Of a stretch of 64,000 nucleotides of DNA, positions 18,135 through 27,416 are shown piece after piece. Below the pieces are notes generated by a model. The model was given only the letters and a program-made list of their open reading frames with translations. It made no database searches and was not told the DNA's origin. The position numbers and the translations under genes were made by a program. This stretch comes from Marinobacter sp. CHS3-4 (lineage in GTDB: Bacteria; Pseudomonadota; Gammaproteobacteria; Pseudomonadales; Oleiphilaceae). How positions within the stretch are numbered: the first letter of the stretch is position 1; every line of letters begins with the position of its first letter. Location of the stretch: assembly GCF_030053415.1 (NCBI RefSeq), contig NZ_JASGBJ010000002.1, positions 496,001-560,000 of the forward strand, in the 5' to 3' direction.

Positions 18135-20239
18135 AAATTCTCCTCAGATGTTTCGACCAGATCAGAACCGATGAGAGAGGCATCCGGACGGCTCAGTAGC
18201 GTGCTATCTGCAACCAGCTGAGCGACGTCGATAATGAAGGCAACCGAGCCGTCCCCCATTACTGTTGCGCCCGAGAACCCCGGGACACGTCGGTAATTGG
18301 TTTCCAGGTTTTTGATCACGATCTGTTGCTGACCGATCAGTTCATCCACCAGCAAGCCGATCTGTCGCCCCTCACTCTCAACAATAATGGCGAGCAATGA
18401 ACCGCCCACCTGCGTATTTTTAAAACTGTCTTGCGATGCCGAGGCCAATGTATACAGAGGAACAAATTCGCCATGCCTCCGAATCACGCAGCCATCCCCC
18501 TGCACGTAAAAAACGTCTCCCGAACTCAGCTGCAGAGACTCAACAACGTTGGATAACGGAATGACCAACCGTTGATCCGCGAAGCGCAGCACCATACCGT
18601 CGGTGATTGCCAGTGTCAGCGGCAGTCGAACGGTAAACACAGACCCCTCACCAGGAGTGCTTTTAACATCAATGCGGCCACCCAGCTCTTTAATGTTCCG
18701 TTTGACCACATCCATACCAACCCCACGACCGGAAACGTCCGTCACTTCTGCTGCCGTTGAGAATCCCGGTGCAAAGATCAGATTGAGAATCTGATCCTCA
18801 TCCATCTCCTCATTTGCATCCAGACCGTTCTCCTGGGCTTTTTTAAGGACCTTCTCACGATTGATTCCAGCGCCATCATCGCTGATGGAAATGACGATAT
18901 CGCCGCCTTCGTGGGATGCCGCCATGACGACCTGTCCCTTCTGGGGTTTCTGGGCCTCTAATCGCTTTTCCGGGGATTCGATCCCATGATCAATACTGTT
19001 ACGAACAAGGTGGGTCAGGGGGTCAGCGAGCTTTTCAATCAGGCTCTTGTCCAGCTCAGCCTCCTCGCCCAGTGTGACCAGGTCTATTTCTTTTCCTAGC
19101 TTGCGCGACAGGTCACGAACAACTCTTGGAAACCGGCTGAACAGAACTTTAACCGGCAACAGCCGTATCGAGAGGACAGATTCCTGCAATTCCCTGGCCG
19201 TTCTTTCCAGCGTTTCAAGGCTCGCGAGGTGCTGCTCATTCTCGACGGCGTCCAGCGATTCCGCAGTCTCACGGAGCATGGCCTGGGTAATGACCAGCTC
19301 ACTGATCTGGTTCACCAGCTGATCGACCTTTTCCAGGGACACCCTAAGCGAGCCAGAACTCTCTCTGGCGCGCTTTGGACTGGCCGATGGCTTGGTCTCG
19401 GTTTTTTGTGATGGGGCGGCAGCTCCGTCGGAAACGGAAGCCTGCTTGGCGGGGCGATTCAACCAGCCGAACTTGCCGTCGGGGTCGGCCTGAGGATCAC
19501 CGGCGGCGGCTACATTGGCGCTTTCATCGGGCCTCGTCGCATCTTTTGTTTCGCCCGTTTCGCCCGTTTCGCCCTCGCTAAGAAGCTCGTCGAAATACTG
19601 GTGATAGCCATCGCTTGTTCCCCCGCCCTGACCGCTCTCTGCGTCGTCGGAATCAAACAGGCCATAGGCGCCGTCGTCTGCTGAATCGGCGATTTCTTCT
19701 TCGGAGACATTGCTTGACGGCTCGTCAAAAAGCCCGAAGCCGGGATCCTCTTCATCCGCACCAGAATCGTCGGTGTCTGAATCGTCAAACAGGCCAAAGC
19801 TCTCATCTACCTCGGCATTGCCGGAAGCATCCTCCGGCGCCGACTCCTCGGTGGCGGGGGCCACGGAACGATTCTCGCTTTCAAGCTGACCAACCAGGGC
19901 ATTGTCGGCGGGGGGGTTGTCTTCGCCGTCTTCGAGTTTTTCCACAAGAGCACGGATTTCATCGACGCCGGCCAAAACAAGATCAATGCGGTCGTCCGTC
20001 AAATCGGCGGTACCCTTTCGGATTTTGTCCAGGAGGGTTTCCAGATGATGCGTAAAATCCGATAGCGTTCGAAAGCCAAACATCCCGGCTGAGCCCTTGA
20101 TGGAGTGGGCCGCTCTGAAAACGCCATCGAGGGCTTCCGAATTTTTGCGGTCACCATCAAGAACCAGCAGCTCATCCTCTATGGTCTGGAGGTGCTCTGC
20201 CGCTTCCTCGAAAAAAACCGCTTTAAAATCTTCGGACAT
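18131..20239 (-). CDS. cheA: Chemotaxis histidine kinase CheA with repeated GLFD motifs in the linker
   Basis: CheA of 702 residues. The Hpt domain P1 has H45 ([12 protein letters not shown]). The P2 position is occupied by a long acidic, low-complexity linker (about 105-300) instead of a recognisable CheY-binding domain. The linker holds three copies of an aromatic-GLFD motif, at 148-152, 168-172 and 192-196, plus a YFDELL and a GETGETGET stretch. The dimerisation domain P3 follows ([17 protein letters not shown]). The ATPase P4 has [12 protein letters not shown] and DDGAGI. P5 is the CheW-like regulatory domain. CheY starts 10 bases upstream, and the MCP overlaps its end. The repeats could be docking motifs for CheY; that is inference. 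Confidence 0.95.
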   Translation of the reverse strand: MSEDFKAVFFEEAAEHLQTIEDELLVLDGDRKNSEALDGVFRAAHSIKGSAGMFGFRTLSDFTHHLETLLDKIRKGTADLTDDRIDLVLAGVDEIRALVEKLEDGEDNPPADNALVGQLESENRSVAPATEESAPEDASGNAEVDESFGLFDDSDTDDSGADEEDPGFGLFDEPSSNVSEEEIADSADDGAYGLFDSDDAESGQGGGTSDGYHQYFDELLSEGETGETGETKDATRPDESANVAAAGDPQADPDGKFGWLNRPAKQASVSDGAAAPSQKTETKPSASPKRARESSGSLRVSLEKVDQLVNQISELVITQAMLRETAESLDAVENEQHLASLETLERTARELQESVLSIRLLPVKVLFSRFPRVVRDLSRKLGKEIDLVTLGEEAELDKSLIEKLADPLTHLVRNSIDHGIESPEKRLEAQKPQKGQVVMAASHEGGDIVISISDDGAGINREKVLKKAQENGLDANEEMDEDQILNLIFAPGFSTAAEVTDVSGRGVGMDVVKRNIKELGGRIDVKSTPGEGSVFTVRLPLTLAITDGMVLRFADQRLVIPLSNVVESLQLSSGDVFYVQGDGCVIRRHGEFVPLYTLASASQDSFKNTQVGGSLLAIIVESEGRQIGLLVDELIGQQQIVIKNLETNYRRVPGFSGATVMGDGSVAFIIDVAQLVADSTLLSRPDASLIGSDLVETSEENL
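19548..19574 (-). repeat. Three tandem 9-bp repeats inside cheA
   Basis: The 9-base unit GTTTCGCCC (plus-strand reading) occurs three times in a row, encoding Gly-Glu-Thr three times in the CheA linker. A repeat unit that is a multiple of three allows length change without a frameshift. Confidence 0.85.
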
Positions 20240-20249
20240 TTAAAGGCCC

Positions 20250-20615
20250 CTAGCCAATCACTTTTTTGACGACTTCCAACAGCTTGTTCGGCTCAAAAGG
20301 CTTAACCAGCCAACCTGTCGCCCCTGCTGCCTTGCCTTTTGACTTCATATCTTCGCTCGCTTCTGTCGTCAGAATGAGAATCGGCGTTCGACTGTGGCGG
20401 GCCTCTGCCCTCAACGCCTTGGTGAGACTGATCCCGTCCAGTCTCGGCATATTCTGATCCGTAATCACCAGGTCCAGCGCTCTGGTTTTGGCCGAGTCCA
20501 GCGCCGCCTGGCCGTCGGGTGCCTCGACCACCTCATAGCCACTGCCTTTCAAAGCGTGCCCGACCATCTGACGAATAGACACGGAATCGTCAACGATCAT
20601 TATGGTTTTCGACAT
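20250..20615 (-). CDS. cheY: CheY-type response regulator
   Basis: Single-domain receiver of 121 residues. The acidic pair D9-D10 (IVDDS), acceptor D53 (VITDQNMP), the switch Thr in LILTTEAS and K104 (LVKPF) are all intact. The gene is 10 bases upstream of cheA. It is the only stand-alone CheY in the che operon and the most likely target of its CheA. Whether it acts on the flagellar motor is not evident: no fliM, fliN or cheZ is near, and CheY2 of the similar P. aeruginosa Che2 system is not thought to control swimming. Confidence 0.93.
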   Translation of the reverse strand: MSKTIMIVDDSVSIRQMVGHALKGSGYEVVEAPDGQAALDSAKTRALDLVITDQNMPRLDGISLTKALRAEARHSRTPILILTTEASEDMKSKGKAAGATGWLVKPFEPNKLLEVVKKVIG

Positions 20616-20629
20616 GTTATGGTCATCCT

Positions 20630-22444
20630 TTAATTTTCTGGTTCAATTTCGCTTATTTTTTGCTGTGGCTGACCGGATTCACCAGCCATTATCACAATAC
20701 GGAACTCCGACGTTGCCCCGCCGTCGTGAAAGGTCAGCCGGTCAGCCAACCGCCTGACCAGCTTGATGCCTCTTCCCGAAGGCACGGGCAAACTGCTGGC
20801 CTCAGTCGCATTTTCGTCTTTGTATCCAAACCCTTCTCCGGTGTCGCTCACCGTCACCGACAGCGCATAATTGCGACCCGATCGATCCAGATTGGCCCGA
20901 ATAAAAACGCCGCCGTAGTCCAATTGACTCAAACGCTTCTGTCGCTCTTCGAAGTATTCAGCGAATCCTTCTGGGTTGGATTTCAGTGAAGAGTCCATCC
21001 CGAGAACGCCATGATCAATAGCATTATTCAGCAGTTCAGTGATGCAAACATGTGCTTTGTCAGCCTTTTCACCGGTAACGCCCATCCTGCCTATGACGTT
21101 GTTGACAATGGGCGCCAACTCGGCGTCTTTGAGCGCGTCACCACGAACGCCAAGCGCGAAATACCAGCCACCGGTAGCCATGGCGGTGAGATCTATATCC
21201 GAATTGACCACTGTGATGTCCGAATCATCGTCTTCAGAGATGACGGAATCCTCGCCTTCAAACTCTATGGATCCCAGAGGCAAGATCAGCAAAGAGCGAT
21301 CATCAGCGGCGCTTTCAGCGGCCGTAAATTCATCGAGTGCGCTGCCAATTGCACGAATGAGGTCTCTGGATCTGTCGTGACAGGTCAGCACCCGTTCCAG
21401 TCCTTTCTGACCGAACATATTGCCGGAAGGATCTTCGGACTCTACAACCCCGTCCGTGCACGCCACGATGGTCTGATGTTTCTGGTAAGACGCGCCGGTC
21501 ACTTTGGCGTCGAATCGAGGAGCGTCAAGAATACCCAAGGGAGGGTGTGTAGCCGGGAACGTCTTCGCGATCTGGCGGCTTTCATTGTCTAGAAGGTAAA
21601 CCTGAGGGCACCCTCCGTTCCATATTTCGAGTCGCTGGGTATGTGGTTCAAACATCATCACCGCAGCGGCAACAAATCGTTCTCTTGGCAAACTGGAGCG
21701 CAGCCGTGTATTCAGTTCACGAACAATGGTCTCTACCGAGTAACCCTCCCTGGACAGTCTGGAGAAGGTTTCAACGGCGGGAATCAGGGTGATGGCAGCC
21801 GGCAGTCCGTGCCCCGTCGCATCGGCAACCATGCTGTACAGTCGATGACTGGGGCTACGCATCGATACAATGAGGTCACCACTGAACTCGCCAGCAGGGT
21901 CGATGATGTATTTTGCATCCAGAGACGTTGATTCCGAAGAATGCAGCAAACGATCCAGTAACTGTCTTGCAAGATCATTATCGGACTGGCTCTTGTTGTA
22001 GTAATCCTCCAGGCGACGGCTTTTTTCCTGAACTTCGTTTTGCAACGCGGAGGCACGCTGTGCCGCACGCACATAGGCCCGCAACAAAGCAAATTGCACG
22101 GGCTTGGTCAGGTAGTAGTCGGCCCCGATATCCAGCCCCTCGACCTGTGACCGCTCTTCCGAGTTTGCGCTGACCATCATGATCGGCACCCACCGCGTCA
22201 GCTGCTTCTTGATTCGTGCGCAGCAGCTAAGCCCGTCAATATGGGGCATTTTGACGTCGAGCACGAACAGACCAAAGTCTTTGTCTTTTTCAAACAGTTC
22301 AAGCGCGTGGGCACCATCTTCCGCAAGCACGACGGTGTGCCCTTCACTTTTAAGGAAGTTTCCGAGGACGTTACGCATCACCGGATCGTCATCTGCGATC
22401 AGGATATGCAACGAAGAGGTTAATGCTCCCTGGTTCTCGACCAT
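20630..22444 (-). CDS. Response regulator with PP2C phosphatase and anti-sigma-type kinase domains (HsbR/CrsR-like)
   Basis: Three-domain partner-switching regulator of 604 residues from the ATG at 22444; a TTG at 22468 is an alternative. The receiver (about 10-125) has D63 (FVLDVKMP). A coiled linker leads to a SpoIIE/RsbU-type PP2C domain with DATGHG at 208-213, ACTDGVVE and DDRSLLIL as metal-binding motifs. The C-terminal HATPase of the RsbW type has the N-box ELLNNAIDHG at 471-480 and DTGEGFG. This architecture is that of HsbR in Pseudomonas and CrsR in Shewanella, where the protein phosphorylates and dephosphorylates a STAS partner. The STAS gene lies 13 bases upstream. Input could come from the neighbouring CheA or the hybrid kinase Hpt domain. 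Confidence 0.9.
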   Translation of the reverse strand: MVENQGALTSSLHILIADDDPVMRNVLGNFLKSEGHTVVLAEDGAHALELFEKDKDFGLFVLDVKMPHIDGLSCCARIKKQLTRWVPIMMVSANSEERSQVEGLDIGADYYLTKPVQFALLRAYVRAAQRASALQNEVQEKSRRLEDYYNKSQSDNDLARQLLDRLLHSSESTSLDAKYIIDPAGEFSGDLIVSMRSPSHRLYSMVADATGHGLPAAITLIPAVETFSRLSREGYSVETIVRELNTRLRSSLPRERFVAAAVMMFEPHTQRLEIWNGGCPQVYLLDNESRQIAKTFPATHPPLGILDAPRFDAKVTGASYQKHQTIVACTDGVVESEDPSGNMFGQKGLERVLTCHDRSRDLIRAIGSALDEFTAAESAADDRSLLILPLGSIEFEGEDSVISEDDDSDITVVNSDIDLTAMATGGWYFALGVRGDALKDAELAPIVNNVIGRMGVTGEKADKAHVCITELLNNAIDHGVLGMDSSLKSNPEGFAEYFEERQKRLSQLDYGGVFIRANLDRSGRNYALSVTVSDTGEGFGYKDENATEASSLPVPSGRGIKLVRRLADRLTFHDGGATSEFRIVIMAGESGQPQQKISEIEPEN

Positions 22445-22457
22445 CGGCGGGTTCGCC

Positions 22458-22778
22458 CTAATCCTCAATCACGAACATACGTTCAAAATGAGCGACGTCC
22501 AGGATTTCCCTGACCACGCCCTTTGCACGACGAATGGTAACGGGCTGCCCATGCTCCTTTGCCCGGTCCAGGAGGACCAGAAGTATTCCCAGCGCGGCAC
22601 TGTCAAGATAATCAAGGCCACCGAAATCAAGCACAATTTCCTTCACCGAATCTTTATTCAGTACGCGGGCCTGCTCTTCTTTGAAGGCCGCGTATTGGCT
22701 AAAGTCGAATCGCCCGCTCAGTGAAAGTGTTGCCACTCCATCCTGAAGACTGTGTTTCACATCAAACTCTGGGCCCAC
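22458..22778 (-). CDS. STAS-domain anti-sigma factor antagonist
   Basis: Single STAS domain of 106 residues, similar in type to SpoIIAA, RsbV and HsbA. The phosphorylatable serine is S60 in LDYLDSAALGILLVLL, the family's conserved site. It is the predicted substrate of the PP2C and kinase domains encoded by the next gene. In the Pseudomonas HsbA system the unphosphorylated or phosphorylated form binds FlgM or a diguanylate cyclase. No flgM is found in this window, so the downstream target is unknown. The gene starts 11 bases after the MCP-like gene upstream, within the che operon. Confidence 0.92.
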   Translation of the reverse strand: MGPEFDVKHSLQDGVATLSLSGRFDFSQYAAFKEEQARVLNKDSVKEIVLDFGGLDYLDSAALGILLVLLDRAKEHGQPVTIRRAKGVVREILDVAHFERMFVIED

Positions 22779-22789
22779 AATGGCTCTCC

Positions 22790-24037
22790 TCAGAATAAAT
22801 CAACGCTACCTTCGTTAAGATCTTTTTGCTGAACCGCACTATCCCTGATCCCGGCATAAGCCTGTCTCAGCGAATCAAGATCCGCCTTCAATTTCAGCGA
22901 ACGCTCCTCGTCAGGAAGGTCCGCCACGTGGGCCATGTTCTCCAGATGCCCGTTGACGAGCAGGATACGCTCGTCAACTCTTTGCAAGAGCTGCGTCACC
23001 ATGTCCTGAAACTGCATCTTGGTGACAATTTCCGACACGTCATGTTTGACGTCGTCAGCAACGGAAGCCAACTGAAACATACCCTCGGAACGCGCCTTAT
23101 CCAGCTCCTGGACCTCTTCCATCAACCGATCAACCGACTTTTTCGACTGTAACGAGAAGTTCATGTCTTGCGACGCCATGTCATCGATTGATTTAGTGGC
23201 CCGCTGAACAAGGTCCGATGCATTGGCAACCCGCGAACGGATTTTTTCATTAAATTCTTCTGACCGATTCGATAGAGCCTGTACTTCCGTCGCGACCACC
23301 GAAAAACCGCGACCTGCATCCCCGGCCCTGGCGGCCTCAATCGCCGCGTTGATGGCCAGCAAATTGGTCTGCCCTGTGATCCCGTTCATTTCATCCAGCA
23401 TGGATTGAATAGCTTCTGTCTCTCCGGAGATCTCCTGCATCACGTCCACAAGTGCTACAGACTTACGGCTTACCTCCACAATGGTGTCAACGAATTCCGA
23501 CATGATCTTGCCGACGTCTTCAACCATGTGCTGGTAGGTTACTCCGTCTTCTCCTTCAGCCTCCGCCTCTTCGGCATCGTTTTTAATAAAGGGCTCGACG
23601 ACGACCTGCTGCCTTTGTGTGTGGTTTTCCAAACTGACGAACAGCTCGCCAAGCCTTGGACCCGCGTCGGCAAGCAATTCATTGGCTTGACGGGTTTCAG
23701 ACATAATGTCGTTGAGGGCATCGGTTTGAAACTGGATGACTTTTGCCCAATCTGATGAGATATCATTATGAACATTTTCCTTGGCATCTTGGCGACTCGT
23801 CATGCATTCAATGACCTTCCGTCGGTGCCAACGATAGAAAAGCATTAAGAAAACACCGGCCAGAACGATCAATGAGACCTGCACTACTGCAGAGTTGATA
23901 AAAAATGGAATTGCGACAAGGAAAACAAAAACGACTGACAGGGGTATGACGAAATAAGCCCAGTGGCTACCCACAACAGGTTTCATGTTACCGGATGGGT
24001 CTCCGGGATGGTCTAAATGCTGCTTTTCCAAAATCAT
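22790..24037 (-). CDS. Membrane MCP-like signalling protein without a sensor domain
   Basis: Protein of 415 residues. Two closely spaced hydrophobic helices (about 27-47 and 51-70) are separated by only a few residues, so there is no periplasmic sensor domain. A coiled-coil cytoplasmic region follows, with a chemoreceptor-like tip: [34 protein letters not shown]. No HAMP domain and no xWxxF tail are seen; it ends EGSVDLF. The C-terminal part after the tip (WRNxVQELDK-like, then [15 protein letters not shown]) resembles MCP-like proteins that often sit beside partner-switch or CheV genes. It is the first gene after the heme oxygenase and could sense through an internal partner. Confidence 0.85.
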   Translation of the reverse strand: MILEKQHLDHPGDPSGNMKPVVGSHWAYFVIPLSVVFVFLVAIPFFINSAVVQVSLIVLAGVFLMLFYRWHRRKVIECMTSRQDAKENVHNDISSDWAKVIQFQTDALNDIMSETRQANELLADAGPRLGELFVSLENHTQRQQVVVEPFIKNDAEEAEAEGEDGVTYQHMVEDVGKIMSEFVDTIVEVSRKSVALVDVMQEISGETEAIQSMLDEMNGITGQTNLLAINAAIEAARAGDAGRGFSVVATEVQALSNRSEEFNEKIRSRVANASDLVQRATKSIDDMASQDMNFSLQSKKSVDRLMEEVQELDKARSEGMFQLASVADDVKHDVSEIVTKMQFQDMVTQLLQRVDERILLVNGHLENMAHVADLPDEERSLKLKADLDSLRQAYAGIRDSAVQQKDLNEGSVDLF

Positions 24038-24189
24038 TCGGCCTTTTTACTTGTTGACGCACGCCATATGCCTACCAATTCCGTAACTTACGAAGAAAGG
24101 CGCACAAAGATCACATCGTTTTAGAATAGCAGGCAAAGGAGTTTTTGCTATCTAAGGGTTTGAACTGGAGAGAGATCGATCGGCTTGTG

Positions 24190-24780
24190 TCAGTCAAGCG
24201 CCTTCCGGAACTCCTCGAAGGCCATAGTGGCGGACTGAAAAAGACTTGGAATCTCGGTCTGGTCTAGAGGCAAATCATCCAATTGAATCCGAAACTGTTT
24301 CCAAAAATCAGTCACATTCTGGTGAGTAGCGGTGAAAAAGCCAGTGGGTGCCCCGGGTACATTCTCGGTAACAGACGCCGCGATAACACGGCTGCCAAGC
24401 TGCGCACCAAAAAAAACATACAATCCCCCCAATAACTGAGGCACGTCCACGAAGCCGAATCCGGCTCTATCAGAGGGCAGGCTGGTCACGCCCAGAACGC
24501 GCAGATCGTCCACCAGGGCATGACGGCGAGGCTTAAAGTTCGCGTCGCAAAATGCCAAAAACGAGGTTTGTTCGGGGGTTGGTTGGAACCTCGAGATGTC
24601 TTTCAGACTATTCTCAACCGCAGATTCGAGCGGTTTCCACGCCCGGTACATGGCCTGCAGGCCGAGACGGTACTGGTCAATTGTGGAAGATCTTGCGACG
24701 AGACTACGCAGCATCGGGTGCTGATCCAGAGCCTGATGAGCACTCCTGGTTTCTTTCTTCAGACGCTCAGACAGCTCCAT
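24190..24780 (-). CDS. bphO: Biliverdin-producing heme oxygenase (BphO type)
   Basis: Heme oxygenase of 196 residues, which opens heme to biliverdin, iron and CO. The proximal heme ligand is H15 in LKKETRSAHQALD. The distal helix glycine segment reads GGLYVFFGAQLGSRVI (118-133), matching the family pattern GxLYVxxGxxLG. Biliverdin is the chromophore attached to Cys17 of the phytochrome encoded at 8284-10500. In many bacteria bphO sits directly beside bphP; here eleven genes intervene, yet both are in the same signalling block. It is transcribed toward the che operon, 152 bases before the MCP-like gene. A role limited to iron acquisition is possible but no uptake genes are near. Confidence 0.88.
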   Translation of the reverse strand: MELSERLKKETRSAHQALDQHPMLRSLVARSSTIDQYRLGLQAMYRAWKPLESAVENSLKDISRFQPTPEQTSFLAFCDANFKPRRHALVDDLRVLGVTSLPSDRAGFGFVDVPQLLGGLYVFFGAQLGSRVIAASVTENVPGAPTGFFTATHQNVTDFWKQFRIQLDDLPLDQTEIPSLFQSATMAFEEFRKALD

Positions 24781-24833
24781 TGATCTTCCTTGAAGCTCCT
24801 GAAGGTTGATTCCAGCGCCGACTTACGGCGCCA

Positions 24834-25841
24834 TTAAACCTGATAGAAATCCCGATACCAATCCACAAAATTGGCGATACCCTCTTCGACGGTGGTGGAC
24901 GGCTTGTAGCCGACGTCATCGATCAGATCATCGACATTCGCATAAGTGGCTGGCACATCACCTGGCTGGAGTGGGAGCAGGTTTTTCTCTGCTTTTTTGC
25001 CAACACGCTCTTCAATGATTTCAATGAATCGCGACAGCTCTACCGGATTGTTGCTGCCAATATTATAGAGCCGGTAAGGCGCCATGCTGGTGCCCGGGTC
25101 CGGCTTTTCGCCGGACCAGTCCGGGTTCGGGGTGGCCACATTGTCCAGCGTGCGAATCACCCCTTCAACGATATCGTCGATGTAGGTGAAGTCGCGCTTG
25201 TGATGGCCATGGTTGAACACGTCAATGGGCTCACCTGCCAGAATCTTTTTGGTAAAGATAAACAACGCCATATCCGGGCGGCCCCAGGGGCCATAGACGG
25301 TAAAGAACCGAAGGCCGGTGGTGGGCATGTTGTACAGGTGGCTGTAAGTGTGAGCCATCAGCTCATTGGCTTTCTTCGATGCCGCGTAAAGGCTGAGAGG
25401 GTGGTCCACATTATCGTGGATCGAGAACGGCATGGCCTCATTTGCGCCGTAAACCGAGCTGCTGGACGCATACACCAGATGCTTGACGCTGTTGTGGCGA
25501 CAGCCTTCCAGAATGTTGGTAAAGCCCACGAGGTTGGCGTCAATGTACGCGTGTGGATTCTCCAGCGAATAGCGAACACCGGCCTGGGCGGCCAGGTGCA
25601 CAACCCGCTCGGGCTTATGTTCTGCGAACATGGCTTCCATGGCCTGCCTGTTAGCAACATCTTCGCGAACTTCAGTGAAACCCTGGATGGAGGTAAGCCG
25701 ACTCAGGCGCGCCTCTTTCAGGTTGACGTCGTAATAGTCATTGACGTTATCCACGCCAATCACCTCATCTCCACGCTCCAAAAGCCTGTGTGCAAGATGA
25801 GAGCCGATGAAGCCCGCCGTACCCGTCACCAGAATTTTCAC
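24834..25841 (-). CDS. UDP-glucuronate 4-epimerase-like NAD-dependent epimerase
   Basis: Short-chain dehydrogenase/epimerase of 335 residues. The NAD-binding motif is GTAGFIGSH at 7-15. The catalytic Ser/Thr is in YASSSSVYG and the Tyr-Lys pair is in YAASKK. The sequence and length match UDP-glucuronate 4-epimerases, which convert UDP-glucuronate to UDP-galacturonate for capsule or LPS. Family-typical segments are [13 protein letters not shown] near the N-terminus and [15 protein letters not shown] in the middle. The ugd gene that makes UDP-glucuronate is 20 kb away in this window. It seems to be monocistronic. Confidence 0.88.
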   Translation of the reverse strand: MKILVTGTAGFIGSHLAHRLLERGDEVIGVDNVNDYYDVNLKEARLSRLTSIQGFTEVREDVANRQAMEAMFAEHKPERVVHLAAQAGVRYSLENPHAYIDANLVGFTNILEGCRHNSVKHLVYASSSSVYGANEAMPFSIHDNVDHPLSLYAASKKANELMAHTYSHLYNMPTTGLRFFTVYGPWGRPDMALFIFTKKILAGEPIDVFNHGHHKRDFTYIDDIVEGVIRTLDNVATPNPDWSGEKPDPGTSMAPYRLYNIGSNNPVELSRFIEIIEERVGKKAEKNLLPLQPGDVPATYANVDDLIDDVGYKPSTTVEEGIANFVDWYRDFYQV

Positions 25842-25885
25842 TAAGCTCTCCCTGTAAAATCACATACCTTTCGGTGAAACCTAAA

Positions 25886-26626
25886 TCAGAATGTCAGACC
25901 AACACTGGCAAACGGGCCACCGATTTTAACGTCCAGCGTGTCGTCGCTGTCTTCGTAATCAATGCTCATTTGACGGTAACCTGCCCGCAAACGCAGCAAT
26001 GAAATTTCGTACTGGCCGTAGGCGTTGAAATCAGAGATGGAATCGCCGTCATAGCTGATAATGTTGCCCTGAGCACCTACAGACACCCCGGTAAACGGCA
26101 TATCAATCTGAGCCGCCAGATAGCCCATTGGGATCGTCCCTTCAAATTCCGTACGGCTAACTCTGGCGGCACCACCCTGTTCGCGCACGATCAGTTCACC
26201 GTCCAGGGTGCGCCCGGTAATACCAAGATCCACGTTGGCCCAGTTGTCCAGAATTTCGTAATAAAGAGTCACGTCAAACTGGGTCAGATCCAGGTCAGAC
26301 TTCACATCGACAGACCCTACGCCCTGAATCACATCAAAATCTGCAGACAATTCACCGCTACCGCTCTGTTCAATACTTGTACGGTTCAAGCGAATATTCG
26401 GAAGAATGGGAACCGGATGTTCGAAATAGGCTTCCAGGTTGGCATTACCGTCGCTGCTCAAATTCAGATCGTTTTCCAGATCCACCACATCGCTGTTATT
26501 CGCGGCTTCGCCGGACAGGTCTGAATCCCAGTAGCTCACGGTGGCGCCAACGCCCAGGACGTCAGACATGGCCATAGAGCTGGTCATCACCATTGCACTT
26601 CCTGCGGCAATCATCACTTTACGCAT
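25886..26626 (-). CDS. Outer-membrane beta-barrel protein (TIGR04219-like)
   Basis: Exported protein of 246 residues with a signal peptide (basic MRK, hydrophobic core, SMAMS cleavage region). The mature part alternates amphipathic strands and ends in LTF with a terminal Phe, the signature of an outer-membrane barrel. It begins VLGVGATVSYWDSDLSGEA, typical of the TIGR04219 family of small barrels found in marine gammaproteobacteria. The function of the family is not known. It is 33 bases downstream of purC on the same strand, but their roles appear unrelated. Confidence 0.8.
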   Translation of the reverse strand: MRKVMIAAGSAMVMTSSMAMSDVLGVGATVSYWDSDLSGEAANNSDVVDLENDLNLSSDGNANLEAYFEHPVPILPNIRLNRTSIEQSGSGELSADFDVIQGVGSVDVKSDLDLTQFDVTLYYEILDNWANVDLGITGRTLDGELIVREQGGAARVSRTEFEGTIPMGYLAAQIDMPFTGVSVGAQGNIISYDGDSISDFNAYGQYEISLLRLRAGYRQMSIDYEDSDDTLDVKIGGPFASVGLTF

Positions 26627-26659
26627 AGAGTACCTGTCTCACGTTGTTGTCAGATTTGA

Positions 26660-27373
26660 TCAGCCGAATTCGATTCCAAGCCGGCGACCGACTTCTTCGT
26701 ACGTCTCGATAACCTCGCCCAGTCCCTGACGAAAACGGTCTTTGTCCATTTTCTTGCGGGTTTCCTTGTCCCAGATGCGACAACCATCGGGGCTGAATTC
26801 GTCACCCAGAACAATCTGGCCGTTCGATCGGCCAAATTCCAGCTTGTAATCCACCAGCAACATGCCGGCGTCTTCGAACAATGCCTTGAGCACGTCATTG
26901 ACCTGGTAGGTCAGCTTTTTCATCTGCTCAAGTTCGTGCGCTTCTGCCCACCCAAAGCTGACGGCCAGAGACTCGTTGACCATCGGATCATGCATGGCGT
27001 CGTTTTTCAGAAACAACTCGTAAGTGGGCGGCAACAACGTTTTGCCCTCCTCGACACCAAGACGGCGGCAAAGGCTGCCCGCAGACACATTACGCACCAC
27101 ACATTCGACCGGAATCATGTCCAGTTTCTTGACCAGCGATTCGGTGTCCGACAGCAAACCCTCAAAATGAGTGGGCACTCCGGCTGCTTCCAGTTTCTCC
27201 ATAATGAACGCATTGAACCGGTTATTCACCATACCTTTGCGGTTCAACTGTTCTTTCTTCTCACCGTCGAAAGCTGAGGTGTCATCACGGAAGACCATAA
27301 CAAAGCGATCGGGGTCATCAGTGCGGTACACCGATTTCGCCTTGCCAGCATAGAGTTCTTCTCGTTTTTCCAT
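26660..27373 (-). CDS. purC: Phosphoribosylaminoimidazole-succinocarboxamide synthase
   Basis: SAICAR synthetase of 237 residues, the exact length of the E. coli enzyme. It joins aspartate to CAIR with ATP in de novo purine synthesis. The start [16 protein letters not shown] at 27373 is the conserved N-terminus, so the open frame upstream to 27502 is not used. Family motifs include [31 protein letters not shown] and [15 protein letters not shown]. It follows bamC by 43 bases in the common gammaproteobacterial order dapA-bamC-purC. Confidence 0.96.
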   Translation of the reverse strand: MEKREELYAGKAKSVYRTDDPDRFVMVFRDDTSAFDGEKKEQLNRKGMVNNRFNAFIMEKLEAAGVPTHFEGLLSDTESLVKKLDMIPVECVVRNVSAGSLCRRLGVEEGKTLLPPTYELFLKNDAMHDPMVNESLAVSFGWAEAHELEQMKKLTYQVNDVLKALFEDAGMLLVDYKLEFGRSNGQIVLGDEFSPDGCRIWDKETRKKMDKDRFRQGLGEVIETYEEVGRRLGIEFG

Positions 27374-27416
27374 GTTTTCTCTCCGGACATGCCCACAGAT
27401 CGGACATTCATCTTTA

